Part shown: positions 1 to 9,391 of the stretch, piece by piece | Layout of the letters: every line of letters starts with the position of its first letter | Position numbering within the stretch: position 1 is the stretch's first letter | DNA from: Algoriphagus sp. | Lineage (GTDB): Bacteria > Bacteroidota > Bacteroidia > Cytophagales > Cyclobacteriaceae | Direction of reading: 5' to 3' | Length of the DNA: 64,000 nt | NCBI GenBank assembly: GCA_018336015.1 | Contig: JAGXQZ010000002.1 | Coordinates: 1-64,000, forward strand | Position numbers and translations under genes: made by a program | Notes under the pieces: generated by a model | Told to the model about the DNA's origin: nothing | Database searches by the model: none | Seen by the model: only the letters and a program-made list of their open reading frames with translations

Positions 1-112
1 AAATCCCCCAAGCAACAGCAAAAAGAGGAAATGGATTTTCTGCTCCTAATGCTCCAATCATTGCGATGAAGCTGATGAAAAGGGTTCCTAAAAATTTTAT
101 TGTCGGCCACAT
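1..112 (-). CDS. Partial small hydrophobic protein, 5' end only
   Basis: An open frame begins at an ATG (110-112, minus strand) and runs off the left edge. The 37 visible codons encode a hydrophobic N-terminus (begins MWPTIKFLGTLFISF) that would form one membrane segment or a signal anchor. I do not recognise a family. It points away from the copper genes, and 344 bp without a gene separates it from the HMA gene. It may be a short membrane protein or a chance frame; only sequence to the left can decide. Confidence 0.4.
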   Translation of the reverse strand, partial: MWPTIKFLGTLFISFIAMIGALGAENPFPLFAVAWGI

Positions 113-456
113 AATCAGATGCTTTGATACTCAACTTTTTACTTTACGTTTTTGAATCAAAGTGGTTTGGGTTTGTGGTGTAAATGAGTAAATATGTTTT
201 TATATAAAATATGACCAAGATCAGATTTTGGATCTGATAATTATAAGGGACTTTTTGCGGATTCTATCCTTCGGCCCCTCGAATCCAATTCCGAGCATCC
301 TCTGACTGAGGCGGTGACGACTTTTCTGAAAAGAAGAAAGTTGTAAAGTGAGAAGGTTTCAAAGGGAATTGAGAATTTGAATTATTTAAAAAATTGAAAA
401 ATTATTCCAATCGAAAACATGGGACACCAGACATTGGTCGCCAAAACAGATAAACT
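113..456. other. Intergenic region between divergent genes, no gene seen
   Basis: This 344-bp AT-rich stretch lies between the minus-strand fragment and the HMA gene. Reading both strands I found no open frame resembling a protein, no tRNA and no clear terminator. It probably holds two divergent promoters, but I cannot point to a convincing Bacteroidota -33/-7 pair. Confidence 0.4.
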
Positions 457-672
457 ATGAAAACGCTAAAGTTCAAAACCAACATCAAATGCGGTGGCTG
501 TATTGCTGCTGTGACTTCACACTTGAACGCTGCCGAAACAGTCTCCACCAGGCCGGTGGACACAGCCAATCCAAACAAGATCTTAACTTTAGAAGGCGAG
601 AACCTATCCGAAGCTGTGGTCATTGAAAAAGTAAAAACTGCCGGATATACCATCGAGATGGTTGAAGGATGA
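457..672 (+). CDS. Heavy-metal-associated (HMA) domain protein, copper chaperone-like
   Basis: A 71-residue protein that is essentially one HMA ferredoxin-like domain, the fold used by CopZ/Atx1 chaperones to bind Cu(I) and hand it to an efflux ATPase. The metal-binding CxxC is present as C12-G-G-C15, placed as in the family after the first beta strand, and the C-terminal half has the usual second helix and strand (ending around GYTIEMVEG). There is no signal peptide, so it should act in the cytoplasm. It heads a block of copper-efflux genes on the same strand, including a P-type ATPase at 11.3 kb that is the natural partner. The metal (Cu versus Zn or Cd) is inferred from the neighbours. Confidence 0.8.
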   Translation: MKTLKFKTNIKCGGCIAAVTSHLNAAETVSTRPVDTANPNKILTLEGENLSEAVVIEKVKTAGYTIEMVEG

Positions 673-965
673 TCTTTTGACTTTCAATAGAATCCTCTAA
701 TCATTAACCCTTTTATCTCAAAAACTACGAAGCGATTCCTCCTTTTTATTGCATGAAGATCGGGGATGGATATCCTAGGTCAGGAGCTGAGGCTTACAGT
801 TGAAACAGAGACTCTTGAACCCTAAGCATCAATAAAGCAGTGTTGATAGCAGGGCTTATTGCGAATGTGCAATTGCAAGACCTAAGACGCAAGATGATGG
901 AAATCAAATCTTTTGTCTTGATTCCAAATTTGAACTTATCAAACAAAATTCCGTACTTTGACCCA

Positions 966-1379
966 GTGAAAACTTTCGTTTCCATATCGCTTGCCTTCTT
1001 CGTACTCTTCTCCACCGTCGGGATGGCGAAGACTACGCATTTTTGCATGGGGCATGCGATGAAGTCTGAGCTTGGATTCGGTGAAAAACACCTTGACTGT
1101 GGAATGGCCATGCCTATGGGCCACAGCGAAAATGAGCCGGACAATCAAAAAGATCCCAATTCCTGCTGCGAAAACATCACCGAGCACCTCCAAGTCGATG
1201 AAGATTTTCAGCAGAAGAAGTTTGAAATCAAGCTTGATCTCAACTTTGCTTTAGCACTGGCTCAGGTTTTCATTTTTGGTGTGGATGCTTCCCCTAAGGA
1301 AAATCCAAAACTACCGCATTACCTTTCTCCCCCACCTGTTGAGGATCTTCACATTCTCTACGAGACCTACCTGATCTAA
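966..1379 (+). CDS. HYC_CC_PP family protein
   Basis: Small exported protein of a Bacteroidota family named after its motifs: a His-aromatic-Cys near the N-terminus (here THFC), a Cys-Cys pair (SCCEN) and a di-proline near the C-terminus (SPPP). All three are present in order, plus Met/His/Cys residues between them, consistent with metal binding. I place the start at GTG 966: it gives 137 residues with a clean signal peptide (KTFVSISLAFFVLFSTVG), whereas starts further upstream (ATG 894 or earlier) add a tail unlike a secretion signal. The gene sits 90 bp before the RND pump and is probably co-regulated with it. The molecular role is unknown; a periplasmic copper-handling role is inferred from residues and context. 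Confidence 0.75.
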   Translation: MKTFVSISLAFFVLFSTVGMAKTTHFCMGHAMKSELGFGEKHLDCGMAMPMGHSENEPDNQKDPNSCCENITEHLQVDEDFQQKKFEIKLDLNFALALAQVFIFGVDASPKENPKLPHYLSPPPVEDLHILYETYLI

Positions 1380-1469
1380 ATCCAAGGTCTGGGCAAAATC
1401 TTTTTTGCCTGCAGTAAATCCTAAGCCAAAAGGCTCTTGGATCAATTTTCTGTTTAAAACCTTGGAATC

Positions 1470-4400
1470 ATGATTAACCGAATCCTCAAGTATTTTCTTG
1501 AAAACAAATTGGTTACGGTGCTTTTCCTCCTGCTGATTATCGGTTGGGGAATTGTTACCGCGCCCTTCAACTGGAACGTGGGTTTTCTCCCGCGTGATCC
1601 CGTGCCTGTTGACGCCATTCCCGACATAGGGGAAAATCAACAAATCGTCTTTACCGAATGGATGGGTAGATCTCCTCAGGATGTCGAGGACCAAATCACC
1701 TATCCGCTTACTACTTCCTTGCTTGGACTTCCTGGAGTAAAAAGCGTTCGTTCAAGTTCTGCTTTCGGCTTTTCCAGTATCTACATCATTTTCGAAGAGG
1801 ACATCGAGTTTTACTGGAGCAGATCCCGAGTTTTGGAAAAACTCAATTCCCTTCCTTCTGGACTTTTGCCTGAAGGCGTCCAACCCAAACTGGGACCGGA
1901 TGCCACAGCTTTGGGACAAGTCTATTGGTACACCCTAGAAGGTCGGGATGAAAACGGCAATCCTACCGGTGGCTGGGATCTACACGAACTCCGAACGATA
2001 CAGGATTACTATGTGCGCTACGCCCTGACAGCAGTGGAAGGCGTTGCCGAAGTAGCTTCTGTAGGTGGCTATGTAAAAGAATACCAAGTGGATGTGGATC
2101 CTGCAGCCCTCAAAGCGCATGGAGTCTCTCTCATGGATGTGATGGAAGCCGTCCGAAAATCCAATCTGGATGTGTCGGCAAATACCATCGAAGTCAACCG
2201 CGTGGATTACTTTATCCGAGGCTTGGGTTATGTGGAAGAGCTTTCCGACTTGGACAAAGCCGTAGTCAAAGTCACCAATAATGTTCCCATCCGCATTCAG
2301 GATGTGGCCAAGGTCAATATAGGTCCTCAGCCACGAAACATGTCCGGGATTTTGGATAAAAGCGGTGCCGAAGCGGTTGGCGGAGTGGTCATCGCCCGAT
2401 ATGGAGACAATCCCTTGAAAGTGATCGAGGGAGTCAAAGCCGAAATCGAAAAACTTTCTCAGGGACTTCCCACCAAAACATTGGCCGATGGCACGGTTTC
2501 CAAAGTTACCTTGGTTCCTTTCTATGACCGTACAGGACTGATTTACGAGACACTTGGCACGCTGTACGAAGCGATCAACCAGCAGATTTTAATTACCATC
2601 CTAGTAATCATTGTGATGGTGTACAATCTCCGCGCTTCCTTGTTGATCTCTGCTTTGCTTCCGATGGCGGTACTGATGTGCTTCATCTTTATGAAGCAGT
2701 TTGGCGTGGATGCGAATATTGTAGCCCTTTCCGGGATTGCGATTGCGATCGGAACGATGGTGGATTTGGGAATTATTTTGAACGAAAACGTCCTTCGCCA
2801 CCTGGAAATTGCTCCAAAGGGTCAAACCAAACTCAAGACCGTTTATTTGGCCTCAGCCGAAGTTTCCGGAGCCATCTTGACTGCAGTTAGCACCACGATT
2901 ATCAGCTTTTTACCCGTGTTTACCCTGCAGGCTGCAGAAGGAAAGCTCTTTGGGCCCCTGGCCTACACCAAGACTTTCGCACTGATTTCTGCGGTGATTT
3001 TCACCTTGCTGATAATGCCGGCATTTTCACATTGGGTGTTCAGCATTAAGGAAGCTAAAGGGAAAATTGGCCGCTTTTTGAATTATGGACTGGTGGTTTT
3101 GGGTCCGATCGTGTCCTTTACCCTTTGGGGTTGGGCGGGTTGGTTGCTGTTTAGCTATGGGCTTGTGCATACACTGGCCTACCATTTCCCAGATCAAGTT
3201 GAAAAGCGTAAAAGCTTACTCATTATTGCCGTTACCTTGGTTTTTGTGGCCTGGCTGCTCACCGAACAATGGATGCCATTGGGCGTATCGGTAAGCACAT
3301 TGACCAACTTTGTTTTTATCGCTTTCCTTCTTGCCTTAGTCCTGGGAGGATTTTCAGGATTTGTCAAAATCTATCCTCGAATACTCAACTGGTGTTTGGC
3401 CCATAAAGGCACTTTTCTCCTTTTTCCTTTATTCATCATTCTATTGGGAATCAGCGTTTGGCTGGGCTTTGGCCGGGTATTTGGCGTAGTCCCCAAAGCA
3501 TTGGACGTGGTCGGTGTAAATATCCGAAGCACCGGATTCTGGTCTGGGCTGACGCATACATTTCCGGGTTTGGGCAAGGAATTCATGCCTTCACTAAACG
3601 AGGGGTCTTTTCTCTTGATGCCTACGACCATGCCGCATTCGGGAATTCAGGAAAACAAGGAGATTTTGCAGAAGCTGGACATGCTCGTAACCGCGATTCC
3701 TGAAGTGGACATGATCGTGGGAAAAGCCGGTCGAGCTGAAACCGCCATCGATCCCGCACCGATCTCCATGTTTGAAAACACGATCAATTACAAGTCGGAA
3801 TACGCCACGGATATCAACGGAAATCGGCTTCGCTTTAAGGTCTCAGAAGGAAAGTATGAGTTGAAAGACAGTACTTTTTATGACCCTTCGACAATGACTC
3901 CAAATCAGATCAAGGTTTCCGACCTGATCGAAGATGAGGATGGGGAGTATTTCCGACAGTGGAGAGATCATATCCGGACTCCCGATGATATCTGGAATGA
4001 GATTGTCAGCGTAATCAATCTGCCTGGAGTCACCTCCTCTCCCAAACTTCAACCCATCGAAACCCGGCTCGTGATGCTTCAAACCGGCATGCGCGCGCCA
4101 ATGGGAATAAAAGTATATGGTCCTGATCTACAAACTATTGAAAGCTTTGGATTACAGCTGGAAAAATACCTGAAGGAAGTTCCTTCGGTTAAAAAAGAAG
4201 CTGTTTTTGCCGACCGAATTGTGGGAAAACCTTACCTCGAACTCGACATTGACCGGGATCAAATCTCCCGCTATGGTATGAATGTGGTCGATGTCCAGGA
4301 CTTTATCGAAACAGCCATAGGAGGGATGAAACTCAGCACCACAGTTGAAGGACGGGAGCGTTTTCCGATCCGGGTGCGCTATGCAAGGGAGTATCGAGAC

Positions 4401-5315
4401 GACCCTGAGGCCATCCAAAATCTCCAGATCCCCACCCCGATGGGCAATTACATTCCCTTGGGTCAATTGGCCAACATCACCTATCGACCCGGACCGGATA
4501 TGATTCGGGGCGAAAACACTTTCTTAGTTGGGTATGTGCTGTTGGATAAAATGCCGGGTTTTGCGGAAGTGACGGTAGTAGAGGATGCCAAGCGCTACAT
4601 CCAGGAAAAGATCGATTCCGGTGAATTGACAGTTCCAAACGGCGTGCGATTTGAGTTTTCAGGTTCTTACGAAAACCAAGTCCGGGCAGAACAACGCCTG
4701 GCTATCGTAGTTCCGCTTTGTTTGATCCTGATTTTCCTGATTCTGTATTTTCAGTTTAAAGCGGTTTCAACTACCCTCTTTGTCTTTACAGGAATCGCCA
4801 TGGCATTTTCCGGTGGATTCCTGATGATTTGGTTTTACGGGCAGGACTGGTTTATGGACTTCAGTCTCTTTGGGACCAATATTCGTGATCTTTTCCAAAT
4901 GAAGGTGTACAATCTCAGCGTGGCGGTCTGGGTGGGCTTTATTGCCTTGTTTGGACTCGCTACAGATGACGGTGTGGTGGTCGCCTCATATTTGGATCAA
5001 AGTTTCCAGGAAAATAAACCTTCAACCGTACAGGAGATTAGGACTGCAGTACTGGAAGCAGGAAAAAGACGGGTACTGCCCTGTATGATGACCACAGCCA
5101 CCACCTTATTGGCTTTGGTTCCGGTATTTACTTCGACAGGACGGGGTTCAGATATCATGGTTCCCATGGCGATACCATCATTGGGTGGGATGATCCTGGA
5201 AGTTACAGCGGTATTTATTGTGCCTACCCTATACTGCTGGTGGGCAGAGCGCAAATTGAAAAACAATTCTCAGGTTTTCTCCGGGGAATCAAACTCATCC
5301 AACTATGGAAACTAA
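1470..5315 (+). CDS. cusA: Heavy-metal RND efflux pump, inner-membrane subunit (CusA/CzcA family)
   Basis: Proton-driven inner-membrane pump of a tripartite metal exporter, 1281 residues. Family signatures include the N-terminal helix followed by the periplasmic porter domain (Pro-rich AIPDIGENQ, VEDQITYPL), the HME-type fourth-helix motif with acidic D432 (GTMVDLGIILNEN), and the late helix motif ATDDGVVV. It is over 200 residues longer than E. coli CusA. Residues about 531-645 form an extra block with about four added hydrophobic segments before the canonical seventh helix, and there is a further insertion in the second porter loop. A Met-containing stretch (LQTGMRAPMGIKVYG) aligns with a CusA metal-relay region. 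Its stop overlaps the TolC gene by 11 nt, so the two are translationally coupled. Specificity for Cu/Ag is inferred from the neighbours. Confidence 0.93.
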   Translation: MINRILKYFLENKLVTVLFLLLIIGWGIVTAPFNWNVGFLPRDPVPVDAIPDIGENQQIVFTEWMGRSPQDVEDQITYPLTTSLLGLPGVKSVRSSSAFGFSSIYIIFEEDIEFYWSRSRVLEKLNSLPSGLLPEGVQPKLGPDATALGQVYWYTLEGRDENGNPTGGWDLHELRTIQDYYVRYALTAVEGVAEVASVGGYVKEYQVDVDPAALKAHGVSLMDVMEAVRKSNLDVSANTIEVNRVDYFIRGLGYVEELSDLDKAVVKVTNNVPIRIQDVAKVNIGPQPRNMSGILDKSGAEAVGGVVIARYGDNPLKVIEGVKAEIEKLSQGLPTKTLADGTVSKVTLVPFYDRTGLIYETLGTLYEAINQQILITILVIIVMVYNLRASLLISALLPMAVLMCFIFMKQFGVDANIVALSGIAIAIGTMVDLGIILNENVLRHLEIAPKGQTKLKTVYLASAEVSGAILTAVSTTIISFLPVFTLQAAEGKLFGPLAYTKTFALISAVIFTLLIMPAFSHWVFSIKEAKGKIGRFLNYGLVVLGPIVSFTLWGWAGWLLFSYGLVHTLAYHFPDQVEKRKSLLIIAVTLVFVAWLLTEQWMPLGVSVSTLTNFVFIAFLLALVLGGFSGFVKIYPRILNWCLAHKGTFLLFPLFIILLGISVWLGFGRVFGVVPKALDVVGVNIRSTGFWSGLTHTFPGLGKEFMPSLNEGSFLLMPTTMPHSGIQENKEILQKLDMLVTAIPEVDMIVGKAGRAETAIDPAPISMFENTINYKSEYATDINGNRLRFKVSEGKYELKDSTFYDPSTMTPNQIKVSDLIEDEDGEYFRQWRDHIRTPDDIWNEIVSVINLPGVTSSPKLQPIETRLVMLQTGMRAPMGIKVYGPDLQTIESFGLQLEKYLKEVPSVKKEAVFADRIVGKPYLELDIDRDQISRYGMNVVDVQDFIETAIGGMKLSTTVEGRERFPIRVRYAREYRDDPEAIQNLQIPTPMGNYIPLGQLANITYRPGPDMIRGENTFLVGYVLLDKMPGFAEVTVVEDAKRYIQEKIDSGELTVPNGVRFEFSGSYENQVRAEQRLAIVVPLCLILIFLILYFQFKAVSTTLFVFTGIAMAFSGGFLMIWFYGQDWFMDFSLFGTNIRDLFQMKVYNLSVAVWVGFIALFGLATDDGVVVASYLDQSFQENKPSTVQEIRTAVLEAGKRRVLPCMMTTATTLLALVPVFTSTGRGSDIMVPMAIPSLGGMILEVTAVFIVPTLYCWWAERKLKNNSQVFSGESNSSNYGN

Positions 5316-6762
5316 AGATTCAAAGGTCCTAGGAACCAATTCCCCCTTCTTAAGGGGGCTAGGGGGATTTCTATTTTTTCTGCTTAGCATTTCCCTTGAG
5401 GCTCAAACCCTGGATGACTACCTCATCCAAGCTGCTGAAAACAATCCAGGTCTGAAAGCGTCCTATGCCCGCTATCAGGCAACAGCAGAGCGGGTGAATC
5501 AGCCTGGTTTGCCGGATCCTGAGCTTCAGGTTGGGTTTTTCTTCGAGCCTATGGAGCGTTTTATGGGAAATCAGACAACTGATTTTCGCCTGATGCAGAT
5601 GTTCCCATGGTTTGGGATGATTGGGACCCAAAAGGAGGAAGCCAATCAAATGTCCAAGGCCCAGTACCAGCTTTTCCTGGAGGAAAAAAATCAGCTTTTC
5701 TTCCAAGTCAAATCCACTTGGTATGACTTGATAAGCTTGAAAGAAGAAATCAAAATCTCTCAGGAAAATCTCGAATACCTCAAAAAATACGAGGAATTGG
5801 CCTTGATCCGGTTTCAGGCCGGTACGTCCTCTCCTGCATCGGCTCCTGCGCCACCCATGCCACCTCCTGGTATTTCCTCGACTACTGCAGGAAGTACTGG
5901 CGGGATGGGCGGAATGAGTGGAAATGAATCAAGTTCCAAGACCAATACCAGTACGATGAATCCGGCCATGAGCTCGGCTCCGATGGGAAGTTCAGCTTCA
6001 GGGATGAATGCGGTACTGCAAATCCGACTTCAAATCCGGGAGTTGGAAAACACCATTGAGCAACTTCAGGCCAATTTGGAACCCCTGCATATCAAATTTA
6101 ACCAGCTGCTCAATCGGGAAATTCGGGCAGAAATCAATCTTCCGGTTCATTTGGAAAAAGCAGTGTTAAGCTTGGAAAAACAGGAGATTTTGGACAGCAT
6201 CCGCCAAAATAACCCGATGCTCGCCATGTATCAAGCCGAAATCGGTGCCTACGATCAGCAGGCCAAAATGGCAAAACTAGAGGGCCGGCCCATGCTGGGT
6301 GCAGGAGTCAATTACATGACTTTTGATCCCAGACTAGAAAATGACATGCCGATGGGCGGTGAAAATATGGTCATGCCTATGGTCACTATGACACTTCCGA
6401 TTTACCGCAAGAAGATCAACTCCAAAATCAAGGAGACTGAATTCTTGAAAGAATCCGCCCAACTGGATCGCCAAAAAACCGAGAATTTGCTTGCCATGGA
6501 ATGGGCCAATGCTTTTAGAAGCTGGGAAGAAAGCGAGCGAAATCTTCGGCTTTATGAGGATCAAATCCTATTGGTCAACCAGCAAATTCAGCTTTTGGTA
6601 ACTTCTTTTACCAGCAATGCGACCGGTCTTGAAGAAGTTCTTCGGGCAAATCAGCAGCTTTTGGAATACCACCAAAAGCGAATCAATGCACTCAATCAAC
6701 AGCAGCAAAGCTTAGCGCAATTGGAAGCTCTGGCTGCTACTTCACTCACCTTTCAACAGTGA
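5305..6762 (+). CDS. TolC-family outer-membrane channel of the metal efflux system
   Basis: Outer-membrane channel protein (CusC/CzcC-like), 485 residues, with the two repeated long coiled-coil halves typical of TolC proteins (about 35-285 and 285-485). Two features are odd. The N-terminal signal region contains NSPFLRGLGG, encoded by a G/C-run palindromic repeat (5341-5367). Residues about 173-234 form a Pro/Ser/Gly/Met-rich low-complexity insertion (APPMPPPG, GGMGGMSG, MNPAMSSAPMGS) in the first helical half, where some metal-type channels carry Met-rich loops. It overlaps the pump gene by 11 nt and ends 6 nt before the adaptor, giving an operon order of pump, channel, adaptor. Confidence 0.9.
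   Translation: METKDSKVLGTNSPFLRGLGGFLFFLLSISLEAQTLDDYLIQAAENNPGLKASYARYQATAERVNQPGLPDPELQVGFFFEPMERFMGNQTTDFRLMQMFPWFGMIGTQKEEANQMSKAQYQLFLEEKNQLFFQVKSTWYDLISLKEEIKISQENLEYLKKYEELALIRFQAGTSSPASAPAPPMPPPGISSTTAGSTGGMGGMSGNESSSKTNTSTMNPAMSSAPMGSSASGMNAVLQIRLQIRELENTIEQLQANLEPLHIKFNQLLNREIRAEINLPVHLEKAVLSLEKQEILDSIRQNNPMLAMYQAEIGAYDQQAKMAKLEGRPMLGAGVNYMTFDPRLENDMPMGGENMVMPMVTMTLPIYRKKINSKIKETEFLKESAQLDRQKTENLLAMEWANAFRSWEESERNLRLYEDQILLVNQQIQLLVTSFTSNATGLEEVLRANQQLLEYHQKRINALNQQQQSLAQLEALAATSLTFQQ
5341..5367. repeat. Palindromic C5/G5 repeat inside the TolC signal-peptide codons
   Basis: A run of five C, TT, three bases, AA and five G forms a perfect 7-bp hairpin with a 3-nt loop (5342-5348 with 5352-5358). 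It is followed at once by a second G5 block (5362-5366) that can pair with the same C run. Elements of this C5-spacer-G5-spacer-G5 form are known as dispersed repeats in several bacterial genomes. Here the element is read in frame as SPFLRGLGG. No second copy is present in the window. Confidence 0.6.
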
Positions 6763-6768
6763 TTTACT

Positions 6769-8538
6769 ATGAAACATCTACTTGAAAATAAACTTACCCT
6801 GATCCTGGTCACCTTGGTGATCGGAGGATTGATAGGCTGGATTCTCAAACCATCCGCCTCTGAATCACATGAAGGCCATGAGCATGAAACTGAATCCGGG
6901 GCAGCTTCTCTTTGGACCTGTTCCATGCACCCGCAGATCAAGCTGGGTGAACCCGGTGACTGTCCGATTTGTGGGATGGATCTGATTCCTGTTGCACAGT
7001 CAAGTTCTGGAAGTGATAATCCCATGGTATTCGAAATGACTCCCGAGGCGGTAGCCTTAGCACAAATCCACACCACCAAAATCAGTGGAACCAATGCGTC
7101 TGGAGAACTTTACCTCACCGGAAAAATCCAGGCCGATGAACGAGAAAATGCCGCCATTACAGCCAAATTCCCCGGAAGGATAGAAAAACTGTACGTAACC
7201 TTCACCGGTGAACAAGTCAAAGCGGGTCAGAGACTTGCTACGATCTATTCCCCGGAATTGCTCACGGCACAGCGCGAATTGCTGGAAGCGGCAAAAAGCA
7301 AAGGCAATTTCCCTCAACTCTACAGCGCAGCCAAGGAAAAACTTAAACTCTGGAAACTGACCGAAACTCAAATTGCGGAAATTGAGCAAAGCGGTTCTGT
7401 TCGGGAACAGTTTGACATTCTTTCCGATCAATCCGGAGTGGTGACCCAGCGAAATATCGCCGTGGGAGATTATGTAAACACTGGTTCGGTCTTGTTCAAT
7501 GTCGTTAACCTGAACAAGCTTTGGGTGCTGTTGGATGCCTATGAGTCTGACTTACCCTTGCTTTCCACCGGAAATGAATTCAGCTTTACAGTTGCCGGAA
7601 TGCCGGAGGAAGGCTTTAAAGCCCGAATTTCTTTTATCGATCCGCTCCTGAATGCCAATACCCGGGCAGCCTCCATCCGTGCAGAGATCACCAATGCGGG
7701 AGGAAAACTCAAACCGGAAATGTTTGTGAAGGCCAAGATCCAAACTGCCAAAAAGCCAAGTTCTGCAGGAGTTACTATACCGCGGACAGCCCTCTTGTGG
7801 TCTGGAAAGCGGTCTGTAGTTTATGTCAAAGTTCCAAATTCTGAAACCCCTGGATTTGAAATGCGAGAGGTGACTTTGGGCAACCGGATGGGTGAAAATT
7901 ACCTGATAGAGTCAGGTCTTCAGGCAGGTGAAGAGATCGTGACCAACGGAGTTTTTGCCATCGATGCTGCTTCACAGCTTTCTGGGCAATTCAGTATGAT
8001 GAAGCGGCCGGAAACTAAGTCGATTGAGGTTTCGGAGGAATTCAGAAATCAGATTACAGCCGTGGCTGATGCGTACTTTCAGGTGAAAAATGGACTTGTA
8101 AAGGATAATTTTCCTGATGCTCAGAAGTCACTTGCTTTGATAGATCAAAGCCTTTCTAAAGTAAATATGAGTTTGGTGAAAGACCAGGCACATGACAAAT
8201 GGATGGAAATTCTGAAAGGGATCAAAGATACACGGTCCAAAATGGGCTCAGCAAAAGAAATCGAAGAAGCTCGGAAACACTTCTCCATGCTTTCCTTTCA
8301 TATTCTTGAAATGACCGAGACCTTTGGAATCAACAAAGAGGTGGTGTACAAAGATTATTGCCCAATGGCATTCGGAGATCAGGGTGCGTATTGGCTGAGT
8401 GAACAAAAAGATATCACCAATCCCTATTTCGGAGCCGCCATGCTCAACTGCGGGGAAGTCAAGCAAACCTATCTAAAAGGCCAGCCGGTGATGAACCTTT
8501 CCGAAACTCCTTCAGCTCCTGTGGGCCATAAGCATTGA
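6769..8538 (+). CDS. cusB: Efflux RND periplasmic adaptor (CusB-like) with metal-binding and DUF3347 domains
   Basis: Membrane-fusion adaptor, 589 residues. Order of parts: an N-terminal membrane anchor (residues 9-26); a His-rich linker (HEGHEHE); a heavy-metal-binding motif, C51-S-M-H-P with C65-P-I-C68-G-M, characteristic of CusB/CzcB-type adaptors; the lipoyl/barrel-sandwich and beta-barrel core (about 100-400); and a C-terminal DUF3347 domain (about 425-570) containing YCPM, NPYFG and NCGEV. It lies 6 nt after the channel gene and should join pump to channel across the periplasm. The DUF3347 tail is shared with the next gene, which suggests both bind the same metal ion or partner. Known from the family: metal binding by the Cys/Met motif. 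Inferred: the tail as an extra metal site. Confidence 0.93.
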   Translation: MKHLLENKLTLILVTLVIGGLIGWILKPSASESHEGHEHETESGAASLWTCSMHPQIKLGEPGDCPICGMDLIPVAQSSSGSDNPMVFEMTPEAVALAQIHTTKISGTNASGELYLTGKIQADERENAAITAKFPGRIEKLYVTFTGEQVKAGQRLATIYSPELLTAQRELLEAAKSKGNFPQLYSAAKEKLKLWKLTETQIAEIEQSGSVREQFDILSDQSGVVTQRNIAVGDYVNTGSVLFNVVNLNKLWVLLDAYESDLPLLSTGNEFSFTVAGMPEEGFKARISFIDPLLNANTRAASIRAEITNAGGKLKPEMFVKAKIQTAKKPSSAGVTIPRTALLWSGKRSVVYVKVPNSETPGFEMREVTLGNRMGENYLIESGLQAGEEIVTNGVFAIDAASQLSGQFSMMKRPETKSIEVSEEFRNQITAVADAYFQVKNGLVKDNFPDAQKSLALIDQSLSKVNMSLVKDQAHDKWMEILKGIKDTRSKMGSAKEIEEARKHFSMLSFHILEMTETFGINKEVVYKDYCPMAFGDQGAYWLSEQKDITNPYFGAAMLNCGEVKQTYLKGQPVMNLSETPSAPVGHKH

Positions 8539-8589
8539 TTTTGACCCTTATCAAACTAATTAAAAACAATTAATAACCGATTTATAAAA

Positions 8590-9165
8590 ATGAAAAAGGC
8601 ACTTTTATTCGCTTCCCTGATCTCTCTCTTACTCTTCTCCTGCGGTGAAAAACCAAGCACTTCAGAATCTCAGGAAGTAACCCATGCCTCAGGCGATGCA
8701 ACGTCAGCAAATTCGGTTGCAGTAATAAGCACCAAAACAACTACATCCATCATCGATGCTTACTTGGCTGTGAAAGATGCTTTGGTAGCAGATGATGCTG
8801 CCACCGCTTCTTTAAAAAGTGCAGATTTGGTTTCAGCTTTGAAAAACTATGAAATAGCAGGTTCTCAAGCTAATGACCCCGAAGAATTGGAAAGACTTCA
8901 AGTCGAGGCAACAGGTATTTCAGAGAAACTGGGCAAAGCCGATATCGCTGCTCAACGCGAAAGCTTCCAGGCACTGAGCGTGGTAATGAAAGACATGCTG
9001 AAAATCGCCGGAACTGACCGAACCCTTTACCATCAATATTGCCCGATGTACAAAGGAAATACCAGAGGCATGTGGCTCAGCACCAATGAGGAAATCAAAA
9101 ATCCGCTGTTTGGAAGTTCTATGCTGACCTGCGGTCGAGTCCAGGAAACTTTGGCTGTGAACTAA
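8590..9165 (+). CDS. DUF3347 domain lipoprotein
   Basis: A 191-residue lipoprotein: hydrophobic N-terminus ending in the lipobox LLFSC with C18 as the lipid anchor, a Ser/Thr-rich linker, then a DUF3347 domain (about 50-190). Its C-terminus has YCPM, a W-L-S, NPLFG and a final TCGRV, spaced as in the tail of the adjacent adaptor. The paired Cys and the Met residues suggest a metal-binding role, perhaps donating or accepting ions from the pump. It lies 51 bp after the adaptor and is probably co-transcribed. The function of DUF3347 is not established. Confidence 0.85.
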   Translation: MKKALLFASLISLLLFSCGEKPSTSESQEVTHASGDATSANSVAVISTKTTTSIIDAYLAVKDALVADDAATASLKSADLVSALKNYEIAGSQANDPEELERLQVEATGISEKLGKADIAAQRESFQALSVVMKDMLKIAGTDRTLYHQYCPMYKGNTRGMWLSTNEEIKNPLFGSSMLTCGRVQETLAVN

Positions 9166-9391
9166 TAAACGAGCCACTGGTTTGGCAAAAAACCGAGTTC
9201 GATCAAAATTCTTCCTCTGCCAATTCTTCGGCAATGAATTGAGCATCAAGGATTATATGGCTTTCAAGAATACCTGCCAGTATTGTAAAACTGGTTTTAA
9301 CCTCGGTTAAAGCAAGCACTATCATTTGTATTATGAAACCGAGATACCCCTTCAATTGAAATTTCACCAAATCCAAAAACATCATTTAATC

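Noticed and set aside
5341-5367. Rho-independent terminator between pump and channel genes
   Set aside because: The hairpin is inside the channel's coding frame, has no T run directly after it and would cut the operon.
9203-9385. A 60-codon minus-strand frame between the DUF3347 and DUF2911 genes
   Set aside because: It is hydrophobic-looking but runs against the operon, overlaps its leader region and shows no recognised motif.
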